Shown: positions 1-9,597, counted from the first letter of the stretch. The stretch: 64,000 bases of DNA from CAJQPP01 sp963793465 (GCA_963793465.1 CAWCAJ010000001.1:744001-808000), one strand, 5' to 3'. Made by a program: numbers and translations. Notes: generated by a model not told the origin, from the sequence alone.

Positions 1-547
1 CCAGTTGAGCCGGCTCATCCACCGGCACCATATCGGAACTGCGGGAGCCCAGTTTCAGCAGCTCCTGATCGATGTCTTCGTCGGAAAACTCCTGTTCGGT
101 CCGCTTCAGCTTCAAACCTTTCCACTGCGGCATATCGAATTCCGGCCGCACTTCAATATTGAACTCGTAGGTCATGGGACCATCGTCCGGAATATTGATG
201 GATTCGAAATCAAAGTCCGGTTCGCTGATGGCCGAAAACGATTCGTCGTCGCTGATCTGTGCCAGCGAGTCCATGAGCAGAGAACCCTTGACCTGATCTT
301 CTACCTGCTCGCGAAATCGATTCTCAATCAACTTGCGGGGGGCTTTGCCGGTCCGGAAACCCGGCACATCCGCTTTGGGAGCCAGGTCATCAAATTTTTC
401 CGAGAAATAGCGTTCGATGTCTTCCCGCGGAATGGTGACCGTGACATGTCGCTCGCAAGCACTGGTCTCGGCTACTTTGACGGACAGGTTCAGTTTTTGC
501 TTTACGGTTTCCTCGGTTCCGAGGTCCTTTTCGACATCTGTGTTCAC
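1..547 (-). CDS. tig: Trigger factor, N-terminal part (runs off the window)
   Basis: Trigger factor is the ribosome-bound chaperone that meets nascent chains at the exit tunnel; it has an N-terminal ribosome-binding domain, a PPIase domain and a C-terminal chaperone domain. About 182 residues are visible. The tail signature GFRTGKAP, the counterpart of the GFRxGKxP ribosome-docking loop, lies near residue 50 and is followed by KLIENRF, as in the family. I chose a GTG start at 547 because AGGAAA sits six bases upstream and the protein then begins MNTDVEKDLG; no ATG is in frame nearby. The PPIase domain would begin at the window edge. The gene ends outside the window, so its neighbours (often clpP) cannot be checked. 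Identity is well supported; the exact start is an inference. Confidence 0.9.
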   Translation of the reverse strand, partial: MNTDVEKDLGTEETVKQKLNLSVKVAETSACERHVTVTIPREDIERYFSEKFDDLAPKADVPGFRTGKAPRKLIENRFREQVEDQVKGSLLMDSLAQISDDESFSAISEPDFDFESINIPDDGPMTYEFNIEVRPEFDMPQWKGLKLKRTEQEFSDEDIDQELLKLGSRSSDMVPVDEPAQL

Positions 548-713
548 AATGAGTTTCCTGAATCAAGGTCGGAGGCGAACCCTGGGGCACACCTTCCCTG
601 GCAACGGGGGGGAAGCACGATAGCGGGAGCATTGGCCAAATTTACAGCCGTATGCCTGCGTTAACCAGACAGCTGCGATTGATCGATTTCTCGCGATTCC
701 GGTCCAGACACAC

Positions 714-793
<80 letters not shown>

Positions 794-1314
794 TGAATCT
801 GACCGAAATTTTTACTTAGATTAACTGAGCGATAGAAATTGTAAAAACGGTTTAAATTCCCGGCAATCCGGGTGTAAGGGAAATTAGGCCGCAACTAACC
901 GCCCGCTGTAGCGTCAGATTTGCCTTAATGACAATTTCGGGCTACACTATTCACGCATCAGTCACGGAACCGTTTGAGAGATCGCTGTTCCAGACCCCGG
1001 TTAATAAAAGGGGTTCGGAATTCGCATTGCAAAAACTTTACCCTATTCAGGAATCAGGACAGAGGCGATCGACTCGTTCCCCCCTACGGAGATACAAGTT
1101 TATAGAAACAGCTGTTGCCCACAAGTAGCAAAACCCTGTTCTGGCAGGCATTTCCGGTCCTACTCGGCCCAAATCCAGCTACCTGGCGGCAGCAACCCCA
1201 GTGCCCATGTTTGGCGTTGTTTGTCGGGGATTTGGTAGCCACATCTGCTGGCATCCTTTCCCCGGACGTGGTCGGTTCAATACACTTCCTCATGTGTTAA
1301 AGGACTTTGCATAC
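794..1314. other. Intergenic region, no gene seen
   Basis: This is about 520 bases between the divergent tRNA-Gly and the FHA gene. It is visibly more AT-rich than its surroundings around 810-1060 and is a reasonable place for the promoters of both. Short open frames here have no recognisable product. I see no convincing hairpin terminator, repeat or RNA gene. Confidence 0.4.
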
Positions 1315-2142
1315 ATGTTAAAAGCCAAGTTGGTTGTGGTAGGTGGTGTTGCCAAGGCTGCCGAAATCCCCCTCAAGTTGCCCACCGTGATTGGCAGGGG
1401 TCGCGAAGCCACTTTGACGCTGCCGCACCCGCTGGTCAGCCGCCAGCACTGCGAGCTGTACGAAATGGACGGCATGCTGCATGTGCGTGACCTGCAATCC
1501 CTGAATGGAACTTACGTGGACAGCCAACGCATTGAAACTTGCTCGCTGCTCAAGCCCGAACAGCTGCTGACCATCGGGGATGTCACCTTTCGCGCGATCT
1601 ATTCTTCGCACGATGCCAGCTTGGCCGAGCTGGACGCCAACGTTTCCCACGTGATCGAAATGGAACCGGGAAATGCATCCCCGGAATCGGACAGCAAAAT
1701 CGATTGCCATCAGGATGTACCGGTTGACAACCGGCCCACGGTGCGGGGGCCCCAGAAAAAGCCCGCGGCAACTGCAGCCGAACAACCCGCCGACCTGCGT
1801 CAAACGACGACCGCTGCCCGCAACGAATCCAGCGACGTCCTGAACCCGACACCGCTTGCCCAGAGCACCGCATCGCCCCAGCATTCCGTGCTAGTTGCCC
1901 TACAAGGGATCTCCGCCGCGGCCGACGAAAGGCAGGCAGCCTCGCTGTCGGAAATCCGCTCCCAATTGGGAGACGGCACGGCGGCCGAAGTCAGCCGCAT
2001 CGCTGGATTGGAAGTGGGTGCGGATCCTGAGCCAGCCTCCCCATCGGGAATTTCCCGGCTCGAAGTGGAGGAGGCTTCCGCCCCTAAAGTCGCGGCCGAG
2101 GACTCGGCACTGGGATCCTTCATTCGCAAGCTTCCTCGCTAA
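1315..2142 (+). CDS. FHA-domain protein with disordered C-terminal tail
   Basis: The forkhead-associated domain binds phosphothreonine peptides, usually in Ser/Thr-kinase signalling. It fills residues 1-95 and shows the family core: GRG near residue 27, SRQHCEL (the S/H pair of the binding loop) and LNGTYV. The remaining 180 residues are rich in Ala, Pro, Ser, Glu and Thr and look unstructured, with no membrane segment. The open frame continues upstream to 1201, but ATG 1315 gives the usual short lead into the first FHA strand, so I start there. The stop lies 13 bases before the start of an ECF-type sigma factor, so the two are probably co-transcribed. A role in regulating that sigma factor, as phosphopeptide reader or anti-sigma partner, is inference only. 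Confidence 0.85.
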   Translation: MLKAKLVVVGGVAKAAEIPLKLPTVIGRGREATLTLPHPLVSRQHCELYEMDGMLHVRDLQSLNGTYVDSQRIETCSLLKPEQLLTIGDVTFRAIYSSHDASLAELDANVSHVIEMEPGNASPESDSKIDCHQDVPVDNRPTVRGPQKKPAATAAEQPADLRQTTTAARNESSDVLNPTPLAQSTASPQHSVLVALQGISAAADERQAASLSEIRSQLGDGTAAEVSRIAGLEVGADPEPASPSGISRLEVEEASAPKVAAEDSALGSFIRKLPR

Positions 2143-2155
2143 GTCTGAACCGCCG

Positions 2156-2797
2156 ATGAAACCCGCTTCCGAAATAGACCGTTTGTTGATCAAGCGTATT
2201 CGTAGCGGCGACATGGATGCCTGGAGTCAATTGATCGCCCGTTACGAGGGCCGCTTGCTGGCCTTCGTCCAGAACCGCCTCACGAACCGCAGCGCCAGCG
2301 AGGATATTGTGCAAGAAACACTGGTCGGGTTTCTGAATAGCCTGCCCAATTACGACGGCCGACGCTCGCTGGAATCTTACCTGTTTTCCATTTGCGCCTA
2401 CAAACTGACCGACTACCTGCGGCGGGAAGGCCGCCGACCCTCCATTCCGCTGTCATCCGGTTCGGACACCAGCGGCGACTGGCAGATTGCCGGTCGGACG
2501 CGGCCGGCAAGCAGCATCGCACGCAGCACCGAACGACGACGTCTGGAGGAGGATGCCCTGATCGAAGCCATTACGAACCAGGTTCTGCGGTGGCAGGAAC
2601 GGGGAGACTGGGTGAAGTTGAAGTGCATCGAATTGCTGACCGTGCGAGGCATGGGCAATAAGGAGGTCGCTGAATTGCTGGACATCACCGAACAGCAAGT
2701 GGCCAACTTCAAGTTCGACTTCCTGTCGCGTCTGAGGACGCTGATCAAACGCAAAAACCTCTCGCAAGATGTGTTTCCCGAACTTTACGACGAGTAA
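2156..2797 (+). CDS. RNA polymerase ECF-type sigma factor
   Basis: This 213-residue protein has the two-domain layout of extracytoplasmic-function sigma factors. Region 2, residues about 20-85, contains the stretch SASEDIVQETLVGFL followed by YLFSICAYKLTDYLRRE, which matches the -10 recognition and core-binding helices. Region 4, residues about 150-200, contains GMGNKEVAELLDITEQQV, a helix-turn-helix for the -35 element. There is no sigma region 3 and no obvious C-terminal regulatory extension. The start ATG 2156 follows the FHA gene by 13 bases; an in-frame extension upstream lies inside the FHA gene and is rejected. Planctomycetes carry many ECF groups, several tied to Ser/Thr kinases, so pairing with an FHA protein is plausible. 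The regulon is unknown. Confidence 0.88.
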   Translation: MKPASEIDRLLIKRIRSGDMDAWSQLIARYEGRLLAFVQNRLTNRSASEDIVQETLVGFLNSLPNYDGRRSLESYLFSICAYKLTDYLRREGRRPSIPLSSGSDTSGDWQIAGRTRPASSIARSTERRRLEEDALIEAITNQVLRWQERGDWVKLKCIELLTVRGMGNKEVAELLDITEQQVANFKFDFLSRLRTLIKRKNLSQDVFPELYDE

Positions 2798-2880
2798 TCA
2801 GGGCCTGGAAAGACAGTCAGCGGGTGGACCCGGCCCCGGTAGAAATCGGGTCCGCTCAGGTTGATTGCCGGCAGACCGGA

Positions 2881-4251
2881 TTACTCCTGGCTGTGACTCC
2901 TGCCCAGCGGCGTGATTTGATTCTCGACGGACTGATTGGCCGCCACCAGGTTGCCGGCGACCAGCTGCAACAACGTTTTGGCATTCTCTCCCGTGACTTG
3001 CAGTGGATCATAATGCAGGCAGATTTTCTGCTGACCCGCATAACGCAATACGGCGAAGCCGACCGAAGTTCGGGGACGCAGCGGCGCGATTAAGGAGACA
3101 TCCTCCACCACCAGGTTGCCACTACGCAGTTGACCGTCAATTCTCTCCAGCTTGACCCGTTCAAACGGGGCCCCCAGGTTGGTGACGACGCTGGTGGCGC
3201 GACAGACATCCTTACGGATACTGCGTTCCAGCAAACCGGGGAGGCGGGAAAACCCACGCATCAACAACAGGAAAGTCTTTTCCAGATTCCACTTCTTGAT
3301 GTTCCGCAACTCGTAGTTCAACCCCCACAGCAAACCTTCCGGGTTGGCAAAATCACGGTCGCGGCGATCCAGTTGCACGATCGTAGCGCGATTGGCGGCC
3401 GGCAATCGGCGGTCGGCAAAGTCCCGGATACTGATGGGAATGATCAATCGCAACCACTCCTTGGGTTTTTGCAGCCCCTTGTGTTTCCGGAACTCATGCA
3501 GCCCCTCAAAGACCGCTTTCAATATCAGTTCATTGGTGGTGACCTGGCCTCGCATCGCCTGCTGCTTCAAGGCCTGCGTCTGCTCGGGTGTACACGTGAA
3601 TTCCCACACCTGAAAGTCGGCGGGCAGCGATCGGTCGCTGGCGGTCGCTGCCGGAACCAGCGGCTGCACTTTGCGAAACAGGAATTTGATCGCCCCCAGC
3701 ATGGCGATCGGCTGGACCCACAACTTGCCGATGAACTGGCGACTCAAAAGCCGCAAGTGATTCCGTCGGTTCAACAACTCGGGTCGCGTGTGCCGGGAAG
3801 CCGGCTCCGTTTTCTGCGACGCCAGACGCTGGTAAGTCAGCAACCAGTCGATCACGAATTGCAATCCACCCTGACCATCGAGGGCCGCATGATGAGTACG
3901 AAAACTTAGTTGAGTGCGATCCCCGATGGGACGTAGCAGGAATCGACAGGGGCCTTCACTGCGCAGGTCGATATAGCGGAGATCGGGGCTGCCACCCGGA
4001 TGGAATGGATCGGGTAGCACCTGCCAGGTCAGTTGCCGGATGGCCGCGGGGTCCAACGACCAGGACCGACCCCGACAGCGTGCATAGACAAAGGGATGAC
4101 GTTTAGCGGTTTCCCGTAACGCGGCGGTGGCCACATCCTGGTTGACGATACCACTGACAACCAGTTCACAGCCAATGACATTCGGGTTTTCCCGCGTATC
4201 ATCGCAAAGGTGGTAGCGCTCAATCGAGGTTACCTTGAGTTGCAATGTCAT
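2881..4251 (-). CDS. Condensation-domain superfamily acyltransferase
   Basis: The protein has 456 residues, near the size of a single condensation or wax-synthase-like domain. Its mark is HHAALDG at residues 120-126, the HHxxxDG active-site motif of CoA-dependent acyltransferases, NRPS condensation domains and WS/DGAT enzymes; the second His is the catalytic base. Downstream features such as VTNLGAPFE and DVSLIAPLRPRTSVGFAVLRY fit the C-terminal half of the fold. No carrier-protein or adenylation domain is nearby, so it is a stand-alone enzyme. It probably joins an acyl-thioester to a hydroxyl or amine, as in lipid or polyketide-ester acylation; the substrate cannot be read. It converges on the sigma-factor gene and may be transcribed together with the DUF1080 gene behind it. 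Confidence 0.75.
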   Translation of the reverse strand: MTLQLKVTSIERYHLCDDTRENPNVIGCELVVSGIVNQDVATAALRETAKRHPFVYARCRGRSWSLDPAAIRQLTWQVLPDPFHPGGSPDLRYIDLRSEGPCRFLLRPIGDRTQLSFRTHHAALDGQGGLQFVIDWLLTYQRLASQKTEPASRHTRPELLNRRNHLRLLSRQFIGKLWVQPIAMLGAIKFLFRKVQPLVPAATASDRSLPADFQVWEFTCTPEQTQALKQQAMRGQVTTNELILKAVFEGLHEFRKHKGLQKPKEWLRLIIPISIRDFADRRLPAANRATIVQLDRRDRDFANPEGLLWGLNYELRNIKKWNLEKTFLLLMRGFSRLPGLLERSIRKDVCRATSVVTNLGAPFERVKLERIDGQLRSGNLVVEDVSLIAPLRPRTSVGFAVLRYAGQQKICLHYDPLQVTGENAKTLLQLVAGNLVAANQSVENQITPLGRSHSQE

Positions 4252-4397
4252 CGTGCCGTCCCATCCATGAACTGGACTCGATTCGAGCGGTTGGAATCAG
4301 CGGAGCCTGTGTCAACTCGCAGGAATCCGTCCGAACGATTCGCCCACGGGACTGTGGTTGCGTGTCCAAACCGGCCTGGCAGGAGAGGCTCGGCAGC

Positions 4398-5102
4398 TTA
4401 ACGAGTCGGGTCCAGGCGTTTAACTTTGAGATTGCGAAACCAGACTTCATTGCCATGATCCTGCAAGCAGAGATGCCCCGTGGCATTCACGCCAAACTTC
4501 TTCCAGTCTGCGAACTTGCTGTTGGCCACTTTTTCCGTCCAGTCCGCGCTGCCAATCTCGGTTTCGACCGCCAACTCGCCGTTCAGCCAATGCTGCACCT
4601 TGTTGCCTTGGATCACAATCTTGCCGCTGTTCCACTCTCCCACGGGTTTGGTCCTGGTGTTGCCTCGAGGATAAAGGCCGTACAACGCCGCCGCTGAAGT
4701 CAATGGGCTTTTTCCATCGGCGTGCCTGGCATCATCCAGGATCTGGTATTCGGGGCCGCTCAGATACGGTGCATTGTCACCCAGCGTCACGCGGTACATG
4801 ATGCCACTGTTGGCGGCTTCGGTCACAGCCCAATCGAAAGTGAATTCGAAGTTCGTGAACGTGTTCCGCGTGATGATATCGCCACCACCGGAACCATCAA
4901 ACTTCAGAATTCCATCGTCGACCTTCCAACCGCTGCCAATGGCCTCCTGCCGGTATCCCCGCCATTGATCGAGATTGCTGCCATCGAACAACACAATCTC
5001 TTCCTGATCCGGAGCCGTACCGTCTTGGGCAGTGGCGAATGGGCATCCAATCAGTGTGACAACAACGACAAAGCACAAGGTAGATTTCAATCCGGCGGTC
5101 AT
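4398..5102 (-). CDS. DUF1080 (3-keto-disaccharide hydrolase-like) exported protein
   Basis: A single DUF1080 domain, a concanavalin-like beta-sandwich, occupies residues about 35-230. Typical features are EEIVLFDGSNLDQWRG at the domain start, ANSGIMYRV, GPEYQILDD, and GHLCLQDHGNEVWFRNLKV at the end. Some family members act on 3-keto-sugars; many planctomycete copies remain uncharacterised. I start at 5102 because GGAAAGGA lies just upstream; the open frame extends 11 codons further without a better site. The N-terminus is a signal peptide ending in LIGC, a possible lipobox, so the product may be a lipoprotein. A second protein with two such domains is encoded at 25.2-26.5 kb. Confidence 0.88.
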   Translation of the reverse strand: MTAGLKSTLCFVVVVTLIGCPFATAQDGTAPDQEEIVLFDGSNLDQWRGYRQEAIGSGWKVDDGILKFDGSGGGDIITRNTFTNFEFTFDWAVTEAANSGIMYRVTLGDNAPYLSGPEYQILDDARHADGKSPLTSAAALYGLYPRGNTRTKPVGEWNSGKIVIQGNKVQHWLNGELAVETEIGSADWTEKVANSKFADWKKFGVNATGHLCLQDHGNEVWFRNLKVKRLDPTR

Positions 5103-5274
5103 GCGAGTCCTTTCCAGGAGCAACGGTTCAGGCATTTGCCAAGCAGTGAATGATGGTAGCCATGGAGTATATCAACCTGGCGACGAGTTCGCGAATCCGC
5201 CGTGCCATTGTCCCCGGCGGAAACCCGCCATCCTGTTTCCGGACAGGCGTCCGCCAGCCGCGGTGGAGGCAGTT

Positions 5275-6135
5275 TCAGGTTAACAACGGGAAAAACCGGC
5301 CCTCCAGCGGCTGCCCCTTGCCAATGCAGGGCACCCCGGCCAACAGGGGTTCATCAGAGTAGGAACAAACGCCGTCACGAACCACGTTCAATACCGTGGC
5401 TCGCCGCGGCCGCTGCGACGGGTTGGCCGTGGAACCATGGACCAACAGGGGGTGGTGAAAGGAACACTCACCGGCTTTCAACTGCAACACGACGGGATTC
5501 TGCAATTGAGCCCATTGTTGATCGTTGACCACATTGCGGATGGCTTGCATATTACCGGCCAGGCCGGTCATCGGCAGTAGCGGCCAAACATGGCTGCCGG
5601 GCACATACTGCAACGACCCGTTGTCGGCCGACACGTCATCCAGAGCGATCCAACAGGTCAAGTGTTGCATCGGCCGGGTGCGTGTCCAATAGGAATAGTC
5701 CTGGTGCCAGGCCACCACGCCACCCTGCCGCGGCGGTTTACAAAACAACTGGTCGTGCCAAAATCGCACGGGTCCTTCCAGCAATTGACCCGCCGGAACG
5801 GTGAAGGCGGGGTTCCACAACAGATCGTGGAACGCGGGCCGCAAACGCCAGGCCCCCAGGGCGTGGAACAGGCATTTCCCGGGATCGCTGGATTCGTTGG
5901 CATGGTATTCGTACCAGTACTGGCAGCCCTGGTGGCCCGGCTGCAAGAACTCAGCCAATTCACTTCGCAGCTGGTCCAGCTGTCTTTCATCCAACAAACG
6001 AATACCGGCCAGGTAACCCTGCTCGTGAAAGAATTCCAGCTGCTTGCCGGAAAGCCCAAATCGCCGATCATCATCGGGTCGGCGGGGCTGGAAAAGCCCA
6101 CTTACCGCTTCGTGTCGCAATGACAGGTCGATCAT
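5275..6135 (-). CDS. Phytanoyl-CoA dioxygenase (PhyH) family protein
   Basis: This family contains non-haem Fe(II)/2-oxoglutarate-dependent oxygenases. The metal triad is visible: WHQDYSYW supplies His144 and Asp146, and LLVHGSTANPS supplies His233, followed by QRPRR, whose Arg would hold 2-oxoglutarate. The length of 286 residues is usual. Other family features are the N-terminal FFHEQGYL and DNGSLQYVPGSH. There is no signal peptide, so it acts in the cytoplasm. Its start overlaps the stop of the GNAT gene behind it by four bases (ATGA), which points to translational coupling. The substrate is unknown; PhyH members hydroxylate anything from fatty acyl-CoAs to small metabolites. Confidence 0.88.
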   Translation of the reverse strand: MIDLSLRHEAVSGLFQPRRPDDDRRFGLSGKQLEFFHEQGYLAGIRLLDERQLDQLRSELAEFLQPGHQGCQYWYEYHANESSDPGKCLFHALGAWRLRPAFHDLLWNPAFTVPAGQLLEGPVRFWHDQLFCKPPRQGGVVAWHQDYSYWTRTRPMQHLTCWIALDDVSADNGSLQYVPGSHVWPLLPMTGLAGNMQAIRNVVNDQQWAQLQNPVVLQLKAGECSFHHPLLVHGSTANPSQRPRRATVLNVVRDGVCSYSDEPLLAGVPCIGKGQPLEGRFFPLLT

Positions 6136-6644
6136 GATGGCACCTCAAACTGATCCGCCAAATGCCGTAAAGCGTCGCCCGCGACCCTGTTCACCGTCCA
6201 GCCCTGCATGGATTCGGCCCCCAGGGCTTGATAGAAGTCGATCGCTGGCCGGTTCCAGTTCAGGACCGACCATTCCAGACGACCGCATCGCCGGTGCACG
6301 GCGATCCTGGCCAGGCAGGTTAACAGGGCCTTTCCATACCCCTTGCCCCGGTCCTGGGGATGCACAAACAGGTCCTCCAGATAGATCCCGGGGCGTCCCA
6401 GAAATGTGGAGAAATTGTGGAAGAACAGGGCGAACCCCACGGGTCTCCCCAGGTGTTCTGCAATCAGGACCTCGGCCCGGGGCGTTTCGCCAAACAGGTG
6501 GTGTTGCAGCGATTCTTCCGTGGCCACCACCTCGTGAGCCAGTTTTTCGTAGGCCGCCAACTCCTGAATGAAATTCAGGATCAACCGGCAATCCTCGGGC
6601 CTGGCGGGGCGAATGCAGAAATCTTCAATACCGGCCTGAGACAC
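6132..6644 (-). CDS. GNAT N-acetyltransferase, spermidine/spermine-acetyltransferase-like
   Basis: A 170-residue single-domain acetyltransferase. The acetyl-CoA pyrophosphate loop is RGKGYGKALL, preceded by YLEDLFVHPQDR (motif A strand). The C-terminal WSVLNWNRPAIDFYQALGA is characteristic of the diamine acetyltransferase (SSAT/thialysine) subgroup, as are the N-terminal RPARPEDC and the YEKLAHEV segment. It most likely acetylates a polyamine or a related amine, but the substrate is inferred from subgroup only. It is the first gene of a two-gene unit, with the PhyH gene starting within its stop codon. Confidence 0.87.
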   Translation of the reverse strand: MSQAGIEDFCIRPARPEDCRLILNFIQELAAYEKLAHEVVATEESLQHHLFGETPRAEVLIAEHLGRPVGFALFFHNFSTFLGRPGIYLEDLFVHPQDRGKGYGKALLTCLARIAVHRRCGRLEWSVLNWNRPAIDFYQALGAESMQGWTVNRVAGDALRHLADQFEVPS

Positions 6645-6844
6645 GCGGGCACTCCAATGAAAGGGAAGGTCACGACGATCTTAAAGCCCGTAACAGACTT
6701 TGCAAGTTCGACATGAACGCGATGCACCCCGGATTGCGGCGAGGGCGGGATTGCCTTATTTTCCCCGGCCGTCGCGACGTCGGAGACCATGCGTGCCCCG
6801 AGTGCTGCCGCAAGCAGTAACAAGCTCTTGTGAATCCGCTTCAA
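6581..6844 (-). CDS. Possible small exported protein (weak)
   Basis: A TTG at 6844 is preceded by AAGGGA at good spacing, and the frame then reads a basic start (KRIHK), a hydrophobic stretch LLLLAAALGA and a possible cleavage site near DVATAGE, about 87 residues in total. This is what a small secreted planctomycete protein would look like. Against it: it overlaps the GNAT start by 64 bases, the remainder has no recognisable domain, and the second half is low in typical coding signal. I list it as a candidate only. Confidence 0.25.
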   Translation of the reverse strand: MKRIHKSLLLLAAALGARMVSDVATAGENKAIPPSPQSGVHRVHVELAKSVTGFKIVVTFPFIGVPACLRPVLKISAFAPPGPRIAG

Positions 6845-7411
6845 TTGCGTTCCCTTTTTTGCAAAATTGATTGAACGATCGCCGCACAGCGTTCGCGTTC
6901 CGAGGCGTCGGCGACACTGTCCAAGCTGGGATCCTGGCCCCACGATCGGTGAATTGGGGCTTGGGGCGAGAAATCTCGAAACCAGCCGTCACAGATGCGA
7001 GGCCCACGCCTGAGGCCCGAGGTATTTCCAACCGCCGATTTCTACAAACTGGAGTTTTTGCCTATCGGACCCGGAGGAATTGGAGTACTTTGTTGACTCG
7101 ATGAGCTTTCGAGGTTGGCACTTCCTCGAACGAGAGATCGGCCTTGTGGGCCGAAAAGGACGTTGCGATTACCTACCCTGCTGTCGCGGCTACTCCCAGG
7201 AAATCAGGCTCCCCGCGACAGGTCTTCTCAGGTTTCTCCACCGGTTGTTTTTCCGGACGGGGAATTCTCAGGCTGAAATCAGCCCCAGCGAAGCGGCGTC
7301 GTACTGTGCCATCACCGATACGAACGCCCGCGTCTCCCAGCCCACCCGTGCCATGGCACCCCGGGCACAGCGTATGCGCCAAGTTTGCAACCCGAAAGAA
7401 GCAGCCATCCC
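6845..7411. other. Intergenic region before the DEAD-box helicase gene
   Basis: About 570 bases without a supported gene. A long leader before a DEAD-box helicase gene would fit post-transcriptional or cold-shock control, but I see no conserved element that proves it. Open frames on both strands here have no domain and no convincing ribosome-binding site. Confidence 0.35.
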
Positions 7412-9403
7412 ATGTTGGACACCGATCTTATGACCGAGGACTCCGCACAGCCATCCGCCGTGACCTTGACCGAACCACCAGCCGCCGGACCAACCCCAGT
7501 CAAAACGACACCCGTCGATCCAGCAACGGAGGAAGTTTCTTTCTACGATTTGCCGTTGGCCCCTGAAGTTCAGAACGCGGCCTTGATGGCCGGATACAAG
7601 ACTCCATCGCCCATCCAGCAGGCGATCATCCCGCATATGATGGATGGTCGCGATGTCTTGGCCCAGTCGCAAACGGGAACCGGCAAAACGGCGGCTTTCG
7701 CCCTACCCATCCTGTCACGTATCGAGATCCGCGGTGGTGCGCCGCAGGTTCTGGTTTTGACTCCGACACGGGAATTGGCCATTCAGGTTTCGGATGCCTT
7801 TGAAACCTATGCTGCCTGCCAACCCGGTTTCCGCGTCGCTACGGTCTATGGCGGGCAGGGCTACGATCTGCAACTTCGCAAACTTCGCCAGGGTGTACCT
7901 GTTGTCGTAGGCACTCCGGGACGAGTCATCGATCACATCAAACGCGGCACGTTGGACCTCAGCCAGGTGGCTTGCCTGGTGCTGGATGAAGCCGACGAAA
8001 TGCTGAACATGGGTTTTCTGGACGACGTCAAATTCGTGCTCGATCAATTGCCGGCCCAACGGCAGATTGCCCTGTTCTCGGCAACCATGCCGGGCCCGAT
8101 TCGCGAAGTTGCCAGTAAATACCTGGTCGATCCGGCGCGGATCACCATTCAATCAAAAACCATGACGGTCGACTCCGTTCGGCAACGGGCCTTGATGGTG
8201 GCGCCCCGCGATAAGACCGCCACGCTGCAACGCATGCTGGAGGCCGAAGAAACGGACGGCGTGATCGTTTTTACCAAGACCAAGGAGGCCACTGTGACGG
8301 TGGCGGAGAAGTTGGCCCGCGGCGGACTGAAGGCCGTGGCCCTGAATGGCGACATGCCGCAACCCACTCGGGAACGCACCATCGAACGACTCAAGGCTGG
8401 AAAACTGGACGTGCTGGTGGCTACGGATGTGGCCGCCCGCGGATTGGATGTGAAACGGGTCAGTCACGTATTCAATTATGACCTGCCCCACGACACACAG
8501 TCCTACATTCACCGCATTGGACGAACCGGTCGAGCTGGTCGCAAGGGGGAGGCCATCATTTTCCTGACACGCAACCAACGCGGGCAACTCAAGGCCATCG
8601 AACGTGTCACCCGGCAACCCATCGAGGTGGTCGAGCCGCCGTCAGCCAAGCAGATCAACGCTCGACGCCGCGTGCTATTCGCCCAAAACATCGGCCAGAT
8701 CATCGAAGATTCGGCGCATCCGGAGGCAGCCATGTTCCAGGACCTGATTCAGGACTTCGCAGAATCCAGCGGCCATTCCATGGATCAAATCGCCGCCGCC
8801 CTGGCAGTCCTCAGCCAGCAAGGTCGCCCCTTCCTGATCAAGGACTTTCCCAAACCGGCCGAACGGGATTACGACCGGGAATCGAATCGCAAAGAAGGAA
8901 AGGGAGACCGCAAGCGTCGACCCGAGCGAAAAACGGGCCCGCCCGCCGCAGGCATGACCCGCTATCGGATCCAGGTCGGTTGGCGAGACGGCGTACGACC
9001 CGGCAATATCGTGGGTGCCATTGCCAACGAGGCCGGTATCGACGGCCAGAACATCGGTCCCATCCAGATCAACCACGGCTACAGCACCATCGACTTGCCC
9101 TCTGGAATGCCGGCGGAAGTCTTTCGTCAATTGCAACGGACCTGGGTGGTCGGCAGGCAAATGAGAATCTCCGTCGATGGTGAAAAACCCCAGCGTGCAG
9201 AGCGATCCTCCGGCAAACCTGCCAAGCACAAGTCCGGCAAGAAACACCATCCCCATCTCCGCAGCGACCAATCTCAGGGCCAGGCAGCCGGTAAATCCAG
9301 CCCCAAAAAGAAAGACTTTTCGGCACCCGGCATCACCACCGCAACCCAGGGTAAAAAGAAAAAGAAGGACCGCAAGCTCAAGGCAAAACACCAGTCTCGT
9401 TAA
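7412..9403 (+). CDS. DEAD-box ATP-dependent RNA helicase with DbpA-type RNA-binding domain
   Basis: The helicase core runs from residue about 43 to 420. Motifs in order: Q motif (YKTPSPIQQ), I (AQSQTGTGKT, residues 84-93), Ia (PTRELA), Ib (GTPGRV), II (DEAD), III (SAT), V (ATDVAARGLDV) and VI (HRIGRTGRAG). A DbpA-like RNA-binding domain of RRM fold follows at about residues 515-590 (YRIQVGWRDG...). The last 70 residues are Lys/Ser-rich and disordered, ending in KKKKKDRKLK. This layout matches DeaD/CsdA, which remodels RNA in ribosome assembly and at low temperature. I use ATG 7412; the frame is open from a TTG at 7385. The 50-residue lead before the Q motif is Pro/Thr-rich and longer than usual. 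Confidence 0.93.
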   Translation: MLDTDLMTEDSAQPSAVTLTEPPAAGPTPVKTTPVDPATEEVSFYDLPLAPEVQNAALMAGYKTPSPIQQAIIPHMMDGRDVLAQSQTGTGKTAAFALPILSRIEIRGGAPQVLVLTPTRELAIQVSDAFETYAACQPGFRVATVYGGQGYDLQLRKLRQGVPVVVGTPGRVIDHIKRGTLDLSQVACLVLDEADEMLNMGFLDDVKFVLDQLPAQRQIALFSATMPGPIREVASKYLVDPARITIQSKTMTVDSVRQRALMVAPRDKTATLQRMLEAEETDGVIVFTKTKEATVTVAEKLARGGLKAVALNGDMPQPTRERTIERLKAGKLDVLVATDVAARGLDVKRVSHVFNYDLPHDTQSYIHRIGRTGRAGRKGEAIIFLTRNQRGQLKAIERVTRQPIEVVEPPSAKQINARRRVLFAQNIGQIIEDSAHPEAAMFQDLIQDFAESSGHSMDQIAAALAVLSQQGRPFLIKDFPKPAERDYDRESNRKEGKGDRKRRPERKTGPPAAGMTRYRIQVGWRDGVRPGNIVGAIANEAGIDGQNIGPIQINHGYSTIDLPSGMPAEVFRQLQRTWVVGRQMRISVDGEKPQRAERSSGKPAKHKSGKKHHPHLRSDQSQGQAAGKSSPKKKDFSAPGITTATQGKKKKKDRKLKAKHQSR

Positions 9404-9551
9404 CGAACGTATCCCCTCTGTCCGGTCGGCCGAACCTGAACGGCCCGAACCGGGCAAGGCGGGCTGGCATCACGTAGGTCGTCGCGTAATCGCATCGTTG
9501 GTGAACTGCCGTGTCACCTGCTGAATTTCAAAGTTGCTCGGGAAAATGAGT

Positions 9552-9583
9552 GCGGCACACGTTACAGGTCCGTGCGACCTGCA
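9552..9583. repeat. Dispersed repeat, first copy (GCGGCACACG type)
   Basis: The segment GCGGCACACGTTACAGGTCC followed by GTGCGAC closely matches 40019-40045, where the same stretch differs at only a few positions. Both lie between genes. Here it sits 15 bases before the hairpin repeat at 9598. Confidence 0.5.
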
Positions 9584-9597
9584 CTTATAGCCTGTCA

